Origin: Desulfuromonadaceae bacterium
Lineage (GTDB): Bacteria > Desulfobacterota > Desulfuromonadia > Geobacterales > Pseudopelobacteraceae
Direction of reading: 5' to 3'
NCBI GenBank assembly: GCA_028681335.1
Contig: JAQUIT010000021.1
Span: 1-62,372 of the forward strand
Length of the DNA stretch: 62,372 nucleotides
Shown: in pieces, positions 15,315-24,725 of the stretch
Numbering within the stretch: position 1 is the stretch's first letter
How the letters are laid out: every line of letters starts with the position of its first letter
Translations under genes and position numbers: made by a program
The notes under the pieces: model-generated
The model's database searches: none
The model's input: the letters and a program-made list of their open reading frames with translations, nothing else
Told to the model about the DNA's origin: nothing

Positions 15315-16100
15315 ATGCAGAAACGGATTTTTTTATTGGCTATTACAGTCTTGATGCTGTCAGTCGCTTATGCCAGTGCGGTAGAAACGAAAGATGTTAA
15401 ATTCAGTGTCAAAAGTTCCGACCCTGTCGTGTTCAGCCATGAATCCCACCTAAAGAAAGTCAACAACAACTGTAGAATATGCCACGACACAATCATCAGC
15501 CTTAAAAACAAAAAAAACTACACAATGGCTGAAATGGAAAACGGTAAATCCTGTGGCGCGTGCCATAATGGTAAGCAGGCGTTTACTGTTGCTGCCAACT
15601 GTGACCGCTGCCACAAAAACCTCAAGCCAAAAGTAGTCACGTTTAAACTGAAGCGTGTTGCACCTGCAACGTTTAGCCACGAATTCCATACTCAAGTTTA
15701 CGCATGCAAAGACTGCCACACCAGAACGTTCCCTTACAAAACAGTTGTTGGCACTGCCACCATGGATGACATGTCCAAGGGTAAATCATGCGGAGCCTGT
15801 CACAACGGAAAAGATGCTTTTTCATCAAGCGACGATTGCGTCAAGTGCCATACCGGACTGAAATCACCAGTCCAACTGTCATTTAAAAGCACGAGCGGCA
15901 CCATTGTTGGCTACTTTAGCCATGAATTCCACACCGCTGCCTACAAGTGCAACGACTGTCACACCAAGCTTTTCCCATACGGTGGCGGGAAACGAACAAC
16001 GATGAAATCAATGGAAACTGGCTCTTCATGTGGCGCCTGCCACGACGGTAAAACGGCCTTCTCCACCAGTGGCGATTGCCTTAAATGCCACAAAAAGTAG
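15315..16100 (+). CDS. Nine-heme c7-type periplasmic cytochrome (three triheme modules)
   Basis: 261 aa with a signal peptide (about 1-22). Nine CxxCH heme-binding motifs at about 53, 80, 96, 131, 159, 175, 212, 239 and 255. They fall into three repeats of about 80 aa, each built as FSH-x-x-H, ACxDCH, SCGACHxGKxAF and DCxKCH; this is the triheme c7 'nanowire' module. Related multidomain c7 chains in Geobacter have twelve hemes, so nine is one module fewer. It would be a soluble periplasmic electron wire between inner-membrane quinol oxidases and outer-membrane conduits. Ribosome site GAGGAG/AAGAGG precedes the ATG. It has its own promoter and terminator, directly ahead of the cbcL-like gene. 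Confidence 0.93.
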   Translation: MQKRIFLLAITVLMLSVAYASAVETKDVKFSVKSSDPVVFSHESHLKKVNNNCRICHDTIISLKNKKNYTMAEMENGKSCGACHNGKQAFTVAANCDRCHKNLKPKVVTFKLKRVAPATFSHEFHTQVYACKDCHTRTFPYKTVVGTATMDDMSKGKSCGACHNGKDAFSSSDDCVKCHTGLKSPVQLSFKSTSGTIVGYFSHEFHTAAYKCNDCHTKLFPYGGGKRTTMKSMETGSSCGACHDGKTAFSTSGDCLKCHKK

Positions 16101-16147
16101 GTTTAGCTTAAATCCTAATTACGATAAACGAAATCGTTTAAAAAACT

Positions 16148-16182
16148 TCGGGGCAACAGACAGTGTCTGTTGCCCCGTTTTT
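16148..16182 (+). terminator. Terminator after the nine-heme cytochrome gene
   Basis: 13-bp perfect stem CGGGGCAACAGAC / GTCTGTTGCCCCG with loop AGT, then TTTTT. Coordinates could be off by one base. Confidence 0.93.
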
Positions 16183-16193
16183 ATGCCGTAAAA

Positions 16194-16299
16194 TGTATAC
16201 CGTATACCATTTATTGCGTGCAACCGTTCCATTTATTGATTGATTTTGTAATATCGGTAGTGTATAGACAGTTCGTTTACTGTATACACTTTTTATACA
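16194..16299 (+). promoter_or_regulatory. Repeated GTATAC elements upstream of the cbcL-like gene
   Basis: The leader contains TGTATACCGTATACC (about 16194-16208), then GTGTATAGACAGT ... ACTGTATACAC (16260-16289, an imperfect inverted repeat around TTCGTTT) and a further TTATACAC (to about 16299). Repeated 6-bp palindromes GTATAC or their variants at several places before one gene look like operator half-sites. Which regulator would bind is unknown, and no convincing -35/-10 pair was picked out. Confidence 0.45.
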
Positions 16300-16370
16300 C
16301 TTTTCCCCTGACATCAGCACTAATCAGACATCTCAGCACGTTACCATATTACTGTACGGAGGATTCATTG

Positions 16371-18227
16371 ATGTTGAATAAACTTAGTCGCTTCATCCCT
16401 TTCTTGCTCCTGCTTATTGCAATTGCTCTGCCCGCAGCTGCTGAACAGGGAATGGCCATCGATCCGGCCACCTGCCTGGGTTGCCACAGCAACAAAATGT
16501 CTGCGCAAGATTTTGCAGCATCTGTTCATGGCAAAAATGCCTGCACAAGTTGCCACGCAGATATTACTGATCTCGCCAAGCACATGAGAAAAGAGATCAA
16601 AGTCCAAAAAGTTAAGTGCGAACGCTGCCACACAAAACAGACCGCAGAACATGCTACAAGTGTGCATGCAGAAAACGGTGTTACCTGTGCCCAGTGTCAC
16701 AGCGACATCCACACACATCAATACTGGAAAAATGATAAGCGAATCGTCGTAGCAGCGTGCATTAAATGCCATAGCAAAGAAGCTGTCTACCTGAAGTCTA
16801 CTCACGGCAAAGGTGTTGCCGCCGGCAACATGGATTCAGCCGCCTGTAACGACTGCCACACTCTTCATGCTATCTCAAAGATCAGTGGTTCGAAAGATCC
16901 CAAAGCCCGCGACTTTCATACGAAAGTCTGCATCAGCTGCCATCATGATCATGAACTAATGGCCAGAAACAATCTTGATACGAGTGCCGTAAAAACATAT
17001 CTTACAAGTTACCATGGCAAAAACTACAGCCTCGGTTTTCCTGAAAAAGTTGCTGGCTGTTCAGATTGCCACACCGCTCACTCGGTTCTGCCTAAATCTG
17101 ACCCACAGTCGAGCATTAACCCTGCAAATCTGGCTAATCAATGTACTCCGTGTCACCCGAAGGCAACGCCACTCTTCTCCAAGTTTTATTCACATGGAGA
17201 CATGACTGACCGTAGTAAATTCCCAATTCTCTATTACACGTTCATTGCCATGACCGGTCTGCTGGTTTCAACTTTTGCCGTATTCTGGCTGCATACGCTG
17301 CTCTGGATGTTCCGTGGCTTTGTCGAAAACCGTGAGAAAGCAGCACAACTTGCAGCAGGCGTGCATCACCATGCCATACCGGAAGCACACAAGCAGTATC
17401 GTCGTTTCAACAACCTGCACATCTTCCTGCATTTCCTGGTTATCACCAGCTTCTTGCTGCTGTCACTAACCGGCCTGCCTCTCAAGTTTAACACTCAGGC
17501 ATGGGCAATTGCATTGATGAATCTGTATGGTGGTGCCGCAAATGCCGCACTGTTCCATCGTGTTGGTGCTGCAATCACATTCGTCTATTTTGGCTCCGCC
17601 CTTGCGATGAGTATCAATTTCCTTTTCATCAAAAAAGATATCAAAGGCAACCCGATCCAGCGCCTCTTCGGGCCTGATTCGCTCTGTTTCAATCTTCGCG
17701 ATATCAAGGACGTCTATTGCATGGTCAGATGGTTCCTCTTCAAAGGACCGAAGCCTACCTTCGAGCGTTGGACATACTGGGAAAAATTCGACTTTGTCGC
17801 TGTCTTCTGGGGTATGTTCGCAATCGGCGGATCTGGCCTGATGCTCTGGTTCCCCGAATTTTTCGGCATGTTCCTGCCGGGCTGGGCGTTCAACGTAGCC
17901 ACTATTGTTCACTCAGACGAAGCCCTTCTTGCTACCGGCTTTATCTTCTCGGTCCACTTCTTCAATACTCATGGACGCCCTGAGAAGTTCCCGATGGATT
18001 TCGTTATCTTCAATGGCCAGATCGCTAAAGAAGAAATGATCGAAGAACGCGGTGATCAATGGAAGCGTTATGAAGAAGAAGGCATCACTGAGCAGTTTGC
18101 CTGCAAGAAGCCAAGTGGTGTTATCTACGACTTCCTGCTCAAGAGTTTCGGATTTACCGCTCTCTTTATTGGCCTGAGCCTGCTGGTTCTGATTGTTATG
18201 GCCTTCATCGGTGGCGGTGGGCACTAA
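16371..18227 (+). CDS. cbcL: CbcL-like inner-membrane fusion of nonaheme cytochrome c and diheme cytochrome b
   Basis: 618 aa from the ATG at 16371 (GGAGGA 7 bp upstream). A signal peptide (about 1-24) leads to a periplasmic domain with nine CxxCH motifs at about 35, 58, 83, 106, 130, 159, 187, 230 and 258. From about residue 285 come four to five membrane helices of the HydC/FdnI-type cytochrome b class, with histidines in LHIFLHF, FHRVGAA and VHSDEALLATGFIFSVHF as likely b-heme ligands, and a last helix at about 590-612. Nine c hemes plus a diheme b domain is the architecture of CbcL, the Geobacter menaquinol oxidase used for low-potential iron(III) and electrodes. Orthology is inferred from architecture only. 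Bounded by terminators on both sides. Confidence 0.8.
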   Translation: MLNKLSRFIPFLLLLIAIALPAAAEQGMAIDPATCLGCHSNKMSAQDFAASVHGKNACTSCHADITDLAKHMRKEIKVQKVKCERCHTKQTAEHATSVHAENGVTCAQCHSDIHTHQYWKNDKRIVVAACIKCHSKEAVYLKSTHGKGVAAGNMDSAACNDCHTLHAISKISGSKDPKARDFHTKVCISCHHDHELMARNNLDTSAVKTYLTSYHGKNYSLGFPEKVAGCSDCHTAHSVLPKSDPQSSINPANLANQCTPCHPKATPLFSKFYSHGDMTDRSKFPILYYTFIAMTGLLVSTFAVFWLHTLLWMFRGFVENREKAAQLAAGVHHHAIPEAHKQYRRFNNLHIFLHFLVITSFLLLSLTGLPLKFNTQAWAIALMNLYGGAANAALFHRVGAAITFVYFGSALAMSINFLFIKKDIKGNPIQRLFGPDSLCFNLRDIKDVYCMVRWFLFKGPKPTFERWTYWEKFDFVAVFWGMFAIGGSGLMLWFPEFFGMFLPGWAFNVATIVHSDEALLATGFIFSVHFFNTHGRPEKFPMDFVIFNGQIAKEEMIEERGDQWKRYEEEGITEQFACKKPSGVIYDFLLKSFGFTALFIGLSLLVLIVMAFIGGGGH

Positions 18228-18256
18228 TCTACTCACTACCTTAGTAAGTCTTCAAT

Positions 18257-18293
18257 AAAAAAGGCCGCACCTGTCAGGGTGCGGCCTTTTTTA
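18257..18293 (+). terminator. Terminator after the cbcL-like gene
   Basis: Stem AAGGCCGCACC / GGTGCGGCCTT with loop TGTCAG, A-run before and T-run after. It would work in both directions. Confidence 0.93.
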
Positions 18294-18424
18294 TTGACAT
18301 AAACAGCAGTCCTGTCAGCTGATTAGCATCCTTGGTATTATTTTATTTGACATTTACTGCCAAGACTCTCAAATGTATCACAGGTATGTTCCTTACCATT
18401 TCAATGCGATACAGGAGAATTTAC

Positions 18425-19921
18425 ATGCTACAGAAAAAATCTCTTGCCTATAAGTATTTGATGAATCCGGCCAGTATCATTGGAGCTGTCACGGTATTTA
18501 TTGCCACCATGTTTATTGTAATCTTCTTGGCTATTGAGACGTTCACCGGGTTGGAAAATCCGTATATCGGCATTTTTGTCTATTTTATTTTTCCAGGCAT
18601 GCTGATTTGTGGCCTTTTACTCATCCCTATAGGCGCATGGCGCGTCAGAAACCACTGCCGAAAGTGTCCGGAGGCCGGTATTCCACCGTTACCGCGCATT
18701 GACCTTAATGATCCCGGCAAACTTAAGCTGACCATCTTTTTCATTCTCGCGTCTATCGGCTTTATGCTCATCGTTGGCATTGCTGCTATCAAAGGCTATG
18801 AATTTACAGAATCTACAACCTTCTGTGGGGAACTCTGCCATGTGCCAATGGAGCCGGAATTTGTTGCGTGGAAAAACTCCCCTCACGCCAAGGTTAAATG
18901 CGTTGAATGCCATGTCGGTCCGGGCGCCCAATGGTATGTAAAAGCAAAAATTTCTGGCTTGCGCCAGTTATGGGTTATGGCAAACCATTCATGGCCTACC
19001 CCTATCCAGACTCCGGTTGAAAACCTGAGACCAGCCCGTGCGACCTGTGAACGATGCCACTGGCCTGAAAAGTTCTATGCCGGGCGCCAGAAGATTTTTT
19101 ACCACTATGCTGACAACAAGGAGAACACCCCCGCCGAAATTGATATGCTACTCAGGATCGGAGGGACTCCTATGACGCCTAACGCCATGGGTATCCACTG
19201 GCATATTGGTCGTGAGGTAAGGTATATTGCTGCAGACAAGAAACGACTTGAGATACCTTATATCGCTGTCAAGGGTAGCGATGGGAAAATAGTTGAATAC
19301 ATGGACCCTGCAAAGCCGTTGTCCAAAGATGATATTGCAAATAGCGAAAAACGACTGATGGACTGCATCGACTGCCATAATAAACCGACCCACATATATC
19401 ATTCGCCTAGCGAAGAGATGGATCAACATTTTGCCTCCAACACGATTGACCGCAACATTCCATTTTTGAAAAAAGTTGCTATTGAACTTTTGGAAAAGCC
19501 TTATAAATCTGCGGATGAGGCCACAGTGGCTATTGAGGCCGGTATAAAGAACTATTATTTAAAAAACTATCCCGATGTCTTCAGTAAACAGGGAGCGGCA
19601 CTGACCAGAGCCATCAGCGAAATCAATGCCATCTATAAACGTAATTACTTCCCCAGAATGAATGTTTCCTGGAGTACATATCCGAACCATATAGGGCACT
19701 TTCACTCCCCGGGATGCTTTCGCTGTCATGACGGCAAACACAAATCACCTGAAGGTCGTCTGATTTCAAAAGATTGCAATCTTTGCCATACAATCCTCGG
19801 CCAAACCCAGGGAAACATACCCAAAGAGAAGCCGATTAACAGCTTCGCCCATCCGGTTGATATTGGTGATGATCTTTACAAAACTAATTGCAGCGAATGC
19901 CATGGTGCCGGTAATGTTTAA
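18425..19921 (+). CDS. imcH: ImcH-like NapC/NirT-type heptaheme cytochrome
   Basis: 498 aa from the ATG at 18425 (ribosome site AGGAGA). Two membrane segments in the N-terminal part (about 18-40 and 50-72, with another at about 102-122) anchor a periplasmic NapC/NirT-like domain. Heme sites: an unusual C-x3-C-H (CGELCH, 134-139) and six CxxCH at about 159, 208, 314, 431, 451 and 489, seven in all. Inner-membrane heptaheme NapC/NirT proteins in Geobacter include ImcH, the quinol oxidase needed for high-potential acceptors; assignment is by architecture. No terminator is seen between it and the small membrane protein that follows 131 bp later. Confidence 0.75.
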   Translation: MLQKKSLAYKYLMNPASIIGAVTVFIATMFIVIFLAIETFTGLENPYIGIFVYFIFPGMLICGLLLIPIGAWRVRNHCRKCPEAGIPPLPRIDLNDPGKLKLTIFFILASIGFMLIVGIAAIKGYEFTESTTFCGELCHVPMEPEFVAWKNSPHAKVKCVECHVGPGAQWYVKAKISGLRQLWVMANHSWPTPIQTPVENLRPARATCERCHWPEKFYAGRQKIFYHYADNKENTPAEIDMLLRIGGTPMTPNAMGIHWHIGREVRYIAADKKRLEIPYIAVKGSDGKIVEYMDPAKPLSKDDIANSEKRLMDCIDCHNKPTHIYHSPSEEMDQHFASNTIDRNIPFLKKVAIELLEKPYKSADEATVAIEAGIKNYYLKNYPDVFSKQGAALTRAISEINAIYKRNYFPRMNVSWSTYPNHIGHFHSPGCFRCHDGKHKSPEGRLISKDCNLCHTILGQTQGNIPKEKPINSFAHPVDIGDDLYKTNCSECHGAGNV

Positions 19922-20052
19922 GCCTAATGGCAGAATTCAATTTGCTGTAAAATAGCGTATAAATACCTGCTTGATGGTGTTATAATCGCATCACACTATA
20001 GGTTTAATCATCATAATTACTAGCCTGGCAGCATTTACAGAGGAGTTCAAAT

Positions 20053-20322
20053 ATGGCACAGAAAACACCTGATCTTTTTCTTTCGATAACTGCTTTTGCC
20101 TTATACATTACTGGAGGCTTCGGAGTTTTTGGAGGAATTATCCTCGTTTTTATGATGGGAAATCAAAGCATCTCAGGATTGGGAGAAGCGAAGGGTATTG
20201 GCTACCTACTGATTTGTATTGGACTCTGTTTTTCTGTCATGGGAGTTCTGTTTCTTCGGCTTGTCAGGAATAGAACCAATGCTTTTATTGTTAAAAGCCT
20301 AGCTGCCAAGGAAAAACCATAG
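20053..20322 (+). CDS. Small two-helix membrane protein, unknown
   Basis: 89 aa with two hydrophobic segments (about residues 10-36 and 49-70) and a basic C-terminal tail (RLVRNRTNAFIVKSLAAKEK), so the tail probably faces the cytoplasm. GAGGAG lies upstream of the ATG with 7-8 bp spacing. No family recognised. It follows the imcH-like gene on the same strand; an AT-rich gap with TATAAT at 19981-19986 may give it a promoter of its own, though no -35 box is evident. Closed by a terminator. Confidence 0.7.
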   Translation: MAQKTPDLFLSITAFALYITGGFGVFGGIILVFMMGNQSISGLGEAKGIGYLLICIGLCFSVMGVLFLRLVRNRTNAFIVKSLAAKEKP

Positions 20323-20370
20323 GACATTTTATCGTGGCAGACATGCCACAGCTACCTCTGTAATAACGTT

Positions 20371-20406
20371 AAAAAGGCGCTTCCCGTACCAGGGAAACGC
20401 CTTTTT
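20371..20406. terminator. Bidirectional terminator between the small membrane protein and the trxB unit
   Basis: AAAAAGGCG-c-TTCCC / GGGAA-a-CGCCTTTTT with one mismatch; A-run and T-run flank the stem, so it can end transcription from both convergent units. Confidence 0.88.
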
Positions 20407-20442
20407 AACACTCAAATTCCTCAACCAGAATCCCTTGGGCCG

Positions 20443-20622
20443 TTACAGCTCTTCAAACGACTCATCACGCCCACAATCGGTGTGTTGGTCCTCAGCCCCG
20501 GATTCCTCGGCAAGCGGTTCCTGCTTAAGAGTCTCCAGAAAGATCCTGTTCTCTTTGATGGTACGTTTCACCTCTTGGAGCAACTTATCAAGCTCCACAT
20601 TATCGGTAGAGTCAATAGCCAT
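20443..20622 (-). CDS. Short acidic helical protein downstream of trxB
   Basis: 59 aa from the ATG at 20622, 2 bp after the trxB stop. The first 35 residues (about NVELDKLLQEVKRTIKENRIFLETL) form a likely coiled-coil helix; the tail is strongly acidic with a C-x6-... single cysteine and ends SFEEL. No family recognised. No good ribosome site is seen, so translation would depend on coupling to trxB. It is retained because the frame is open, adjacent, and followed at once by the terminator. Confidence 0.5.
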   Translation of the reverse strand: MAIDSTDNVELDKLLQEVKRTIKENRIFLETLKQEPLAEESGAEDQHTDCGRDESFEEL

Positions 20623-20624
20623 AA

Positions 20625-21680
<1,056 letters not shown>

Positions 21681-21699
21681 TCATGAGGAGCATAAAAGC

Positions 21700-22905
21700 A
21701 TGGAGCTTACCGACCTTATATCTGATGCGTATGACCGCCTGAAAAAGCGTGTCCGTCACAGTGAGCTGATCTATTCACACTATTATAGTGAGCAGCTGGG
21801 GATACCGCTCTATTTCAAGTGCGAAAACCTGCAACGCACCGGTTCATTCAAGATCAGAGGAGCCCTGAATTTTATGACATCCCAGCCACGTGAAAGGCTG
21901 AACAATGGTGTCATAACCGCATCAGCGGGTAACCACGCGCAGGGAGTCGCTTTCTCGGCCGACCTGCTGAGTGTAGCCGCAACCGTTTACATGCCGGAGA
22001 TAACCCCGCCACAAAAAGTTCAGGCAACACGTGACTATGGCGCTCATGTTGTTTTGACGGGGAGAAATTTTGACGAGGCCTGCGCTGCTGCCGTTGCAGC
22101 TCAACAGAAAAGCAGGGCACTGTTCGTACATCCTTTTGATGACGAGCTTGTCATGGCAGGGCAGGGAACTATCTCTCTCGAAGTATTGGAAGAGCTCCCG
22201 GACCTGCGTAATATTATTATTCCGGTCGGTGGTGGCGGCCTGATTGCCGGGATGGCAGCGGCGCTTCGCGAGCGGGCGCCACATGTGCGGATCATCGGTG
22301 TCGAGTCGGTCGCCGCACCATCAATGTCTGCCTCCTTTGCCGCAGGAAAGCCTGTTGAGCAACCGGTACGAGTTACACTGGCTGATGGCATCGCCGTCAA
22401 GCTGCCGGGAACGAAGACGGTTCCGGTGATTTGTGACCTTGTCGACGAAATTGTTCAAGTGGAAGAAGAGGCCATCGCTCTGGCAATTGTCTCTCTGCTG
22501 GAGAAGACCAAGATGCTGGTTGAGGGTGCTGGGGCCGTAACACTCGCGGCGGTGTTGAACCAACGCATTGCCGGTTTGGAGGGCAAAACTGTGTGCCTCC
22601 TCTCTGGCGGCAACATCGATGTTAAAACCATTGCACAGGTTGTCGAGCGTGGGCTCATTGCCGGAGGACGTTACCTCAAGCTGATTGTTGAACTTGACGA
22701 CCACCCTGGCGCACTGGCAACACTTGCTGATAATATTGCTACTACCCGCGCCAACATATTTCATATCACTCATGACCGACGGTCGAAGTCACTGGCGATT
22801 GGCAGAACGGATGTGTCACTCGAGCTTGAGACGCGCGGCTATGAACATATTAAAGAGATTGTCGGTTATCTGGAAGAAAAAGGCTACAACCTGACGGTTG
22901 TTTAG
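21700..22905 (+). CDS. ilvA: Threonine ammonia-lyase (threonine deaminase) with ACT domain
   Basis: 401 aa. Fold-type II PLP enzyme: Lys51 in GSFKIRGA binds the cofactor, SAGNHAQGVA and VGGGGLIAGMA bind substrate carboxylate and PLP phosphate. A single C-terminal ACT domain (about residues 325-401; LIVELDDHPGALATLADNI) indicates allosteric control. It converts threonine to 2-oxobutanoate, the first step to isoleucine. The 401-aa, single-ACT form is the shorter class seen in many bacteria (sometimes named tdcB-like), not the 514-aa E. coli IlvA. GAGGAG precedes the ATG at 21700. The TPR glycosyltransferase gene follows after 12 bp, so the two are likely co-transcribed. Confidence 0.92.
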   Translation: MELTDLISDAYDRLKKRVRHSELIYSHYYSEQLGIPLYFKCENLQRTGSFKIRGALNFMTSQPRERLNNGVITASAGNHAQGVAFSADLLSVAATVYMPEITPPQKVQATRDYGAHVVLTGRNFDEACAAAVAAQQKSRALFVHPFDDELVMAGQGTISLEVLEELPDLRNIIIPVGGGGLIAGMAAALRERAPHVRIIGVESVAAPSMSASFAAGKPVEQPVRVTLADGIAVKLPGTKTVPVICDLVDEIVQVEEEAIALAIVSLLEKTKMLVEGAGAVTLAAVLNQRIAGLEGKTVCLLSGGNIDVKTIAQVVERGLIAGGRYLKLIVELDDHPGALATLADNIATTRANIFHITHDRRSKSLAIGRTDVSLELETRGYEHIKEIVGYLEEKGYNLTVV

Positions 22906-22917
22906 GATTATGTACAC

Positions 22918-24315
22918 ATGATTAACAGGGAATCACAACTGCAACAATTGTTTTCAGAAGGTTCTGCGTTATTGCAGACAGGTAACGCACTTCAGGCCCT
23001 GAATTGTTTTCAGCGCGCACAAGAAATAGATCCGTCAAACCCTACCCTGCACCTCTATATTGGAGCCGCACTACATGATCTGAAAAGGTTTGATGAGGCA
23101 ATTATCCGTTATGAAAAGGCTCTTCAGATCGCACCGCGCATGGGCGAGGCCCATAACAACCTTGGCAACTCACTGATTGCGCTAGGGCTTTTTACCGATG
23201 CGGCTGAAAGCTTTACAAGAGCATCCAAGCTCCTTGAATCATCACCAGTCCCGCTGGCGGCTCGGTCCACGGCCCTGCAGGCGCTGGGAAAGATTGCCGA
23301 AGCTGAAGCAGATTGCCGCACTGCTTTGGCGTTAGACCCCACCTTTGCTGCTGCCCACTGGAATCTTGCACTGAATCTGCTACTGCAGGGCCGTTATGAA
23401 GAAGGGTGGCAGGAGTACGAATGGCGCTGGCAAAAGCCGGATTTCACTTCGCCGGTTCGCCATAACGACATCCCACTCTGGGACGGTTCTCCACTTGATG
23501 GGCGAACAATCCTACTGCACGCCGAGCAGGGGTTTGGTGATGCCATTCAGTTTGTTCGCTATGTTCCGATGGTAGCAAAGTGCGGAGGAAAGATCGTACT
23601 GGAGTGTCACCCTCAGTTAGTTCCACTTTTTCAAGGCATACAAGGAGTGTTTTCTGTTGTCGCGTTTGGTGAAGATCTCCCTGTCTGTGAGTGTCAGGCC
23701 CCGTTTCTAACACTGCCAAGAATCTTTGCAACAACCCTAGAAACTATTCCAGCGTGCTCCTCTATTTTGGTTCCTGTTGCACTGCAAACTAAATGGCAGC
23801 AGCGGATTTCCTCCTATTCCGGACCTAAAGTTGGCATTGCCTGGGCCGGCAGCACAGTCCACCACAATGATTGTTTCCGTTCATTACCACTGCCGCTTCT
23901 CTCATCGCTTGCCACATGTACAGACATTAATTTTTTCTCTCTGCAAATGGGTAATGCAAAGAGGCAGCTTGAGCTATCACCACTTGCGAATAGTATCATC
24001 GACCTCACAGACCATATAGATGACTTTGCAGACACCGCTGCTTTGATCGAACAGCTCGATCTGATCATCAGCGTCGATACGGCGGTTGCCCACTTGGCTG
24101 GCATACTGGGTAAGCCGGTCTTGCTGCTGGTCGCGTTCGCGCCGGACTGGCGTTGGCTATTTGACCGAAGTGACTCACCATGGTATCCGACCTTACATAT
24201 TTTCAGGCAAAAACAGCCCGGAGATTGGGATAGCGTTATAGACGAAGTGAAGTCGGCTCTTTCAGATTTGCAACGCAAAAACGAAAAATCCTTTGAGGCA
24301 GCCGCAAAGGATTAA
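22918..24315 (+). CDS. TPR protein with C-terminal GT9-like glycosyltransferase domain
   Basis: 465 aa. Residues 1 to about 170 are tetratricopeptide repeats (ALNCFQRAQEIDPSNPTLH, AIIRYEKALQIAPRMGEAH-NLGNSL). Residues about 180-460 form a GT-B fold domain resembling heptosyltransferases: WDGSPLDGRTILLHAEQGFGD, VGIAWAGS, and the nucleotide-side motif IISVDTAVAHLAG-LGKPV...PDWRW. Its C-terminal half is clearly paralogous to the end of the 906-aa protein on the other side of the flagellin operon (shared SVDTAVAHLAG, SPWYP, FRQ-PGDW). TPR-GT proteins can be protein O-glycosyltransferases, so flagellin is the obvious candidate substrate. It sits in the ilvA transcript, convergent with flaF; the flagellin-operon terminator lies inside its last codons. 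Confidence 0.82.
   Translation: MINRESQLQQLFSEGSALLQTGNALQALNCFQRAQEIDPSNPTLHLYIGAALHDLKRFDEAIIRYEKALQIAPRMGEAHNNLGNSLIALGLFTDAAESFTRASKLLESSPVPLAARSTALQALGKIAEAEADCRTALALDPTFAAAHWNLALNLLLQGRYEEGWQEYEWRWQKPDFTSPVRHNDIPLWDGSPLDGRTILLHAEQGFGDAIQFVRYVPMVAKCGGKIVLECHPQLVPLFQGIQGVFSVVAFGEDLPVCECQAPFLTLPRIFATTLETIPACSSILVPVALQTKWQQRISSYSGPKVGIAWAGSTVHHNDCFRSLPLPLLSSLATCTDINFFSLQMGNAKRQLELSPLANSIIDLTDHIDDFADTAALIEQLDLIISVDTAVAHLAGILGKPVLLLVAFAPDWRWLFDRSDSPWYPTLHIFRQKQPGDWDSVIDEVKSALSDLQRKNEKSFEAAAKD
24287..24313 (-). terminator. Terminator of the flagellin-flbT-flaF operon
   Basis: 9-bp perfect stem AATCCTTTG / CAAAGGATT; on the minus strand it is followed by TTTTCGTTTTTG. It lies within the last codons of the convergent TPR glycosyltransferase gene, 32 bp past the flaF stop. 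Confidence 0.75.
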
Positions 24316-24344
24316 TTCATCACAACGTAATCAACTAGTGGATA

Positions 24345-24725
24345 TTATTGCCCAGAGTTAGTTCTCAAACCTGCGGCAATATTGAAATCAATATCAATCA
24401 CGATGGCAAGCTTCTCCGGGTCCGGGAAAGCCATGACCTCAAACAAACGCTTGTCAATGAAGATACTGAGGTTAAGAATGTCTTCGCGCAGATTCTTGGG
24501 GAGCGGATTTTCCGGATCAGACAGCTCCGCCTGAAAAAAGCTCCATACCTTCTGGTTGAATTTTACAGCCTCCAGCAGTTTCTGGTCACGATCAGGAGCG
24601 CCCCAGTTATCCTTGACACTCTTCAGCATGAGACCCGCTCTGGAAAGTACTGATGCTTCCAGTTCCCGTCCGCTCAAAGTTTCTTTCTGAATCGCTGTGT
24701 AGGCATTTACCGAGTGCTGTTGCAT
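24345..24725 (-). CDS. flaF: Flagellar biosynthesis regulator FlaF
   Basis: 126 aa. Matches FlaF: N-terminal NAYTAIQKETLSGRELEASVLSRAG, a W in the middle (KDNWGAPDRD), LLEAVKFNQKVWSFF and NLREDILNLSIFIDKRL. In alphaproteobacteria FlaF promotes flagellin translation or secretion and acts opposite to FlbT. It begins inside flbT: the ATG at 24725 has GAGGAG 9 bp upstream, and the first 119 bp are read in two frames. Last gene of the flagellin unit, ended by a hairpin terminator. Confidence 0.88.
   Translation of the reverse strand: MQQHSVNAYTAIQKETLSGRELEASVLSRAGLMLKSVKDNWGAPDRDQKLLEAVKFNQKVWSFFQAELSDPENPLPKNLREDILNLSIFIDKRLFEVMAFPDPEKLAIVIDIDFNIAAGLRTNSGQ

Noticed and set aside
15176..18424. 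Cyclic-di-GMP (GEMM) riboswitches, common before Geobacter cytochrome genes
   Set aside because: No conserved GEMM core (ACGCAAAGCC-like block with tetraloop) is seen upstream of any of the three cytochrome genes.
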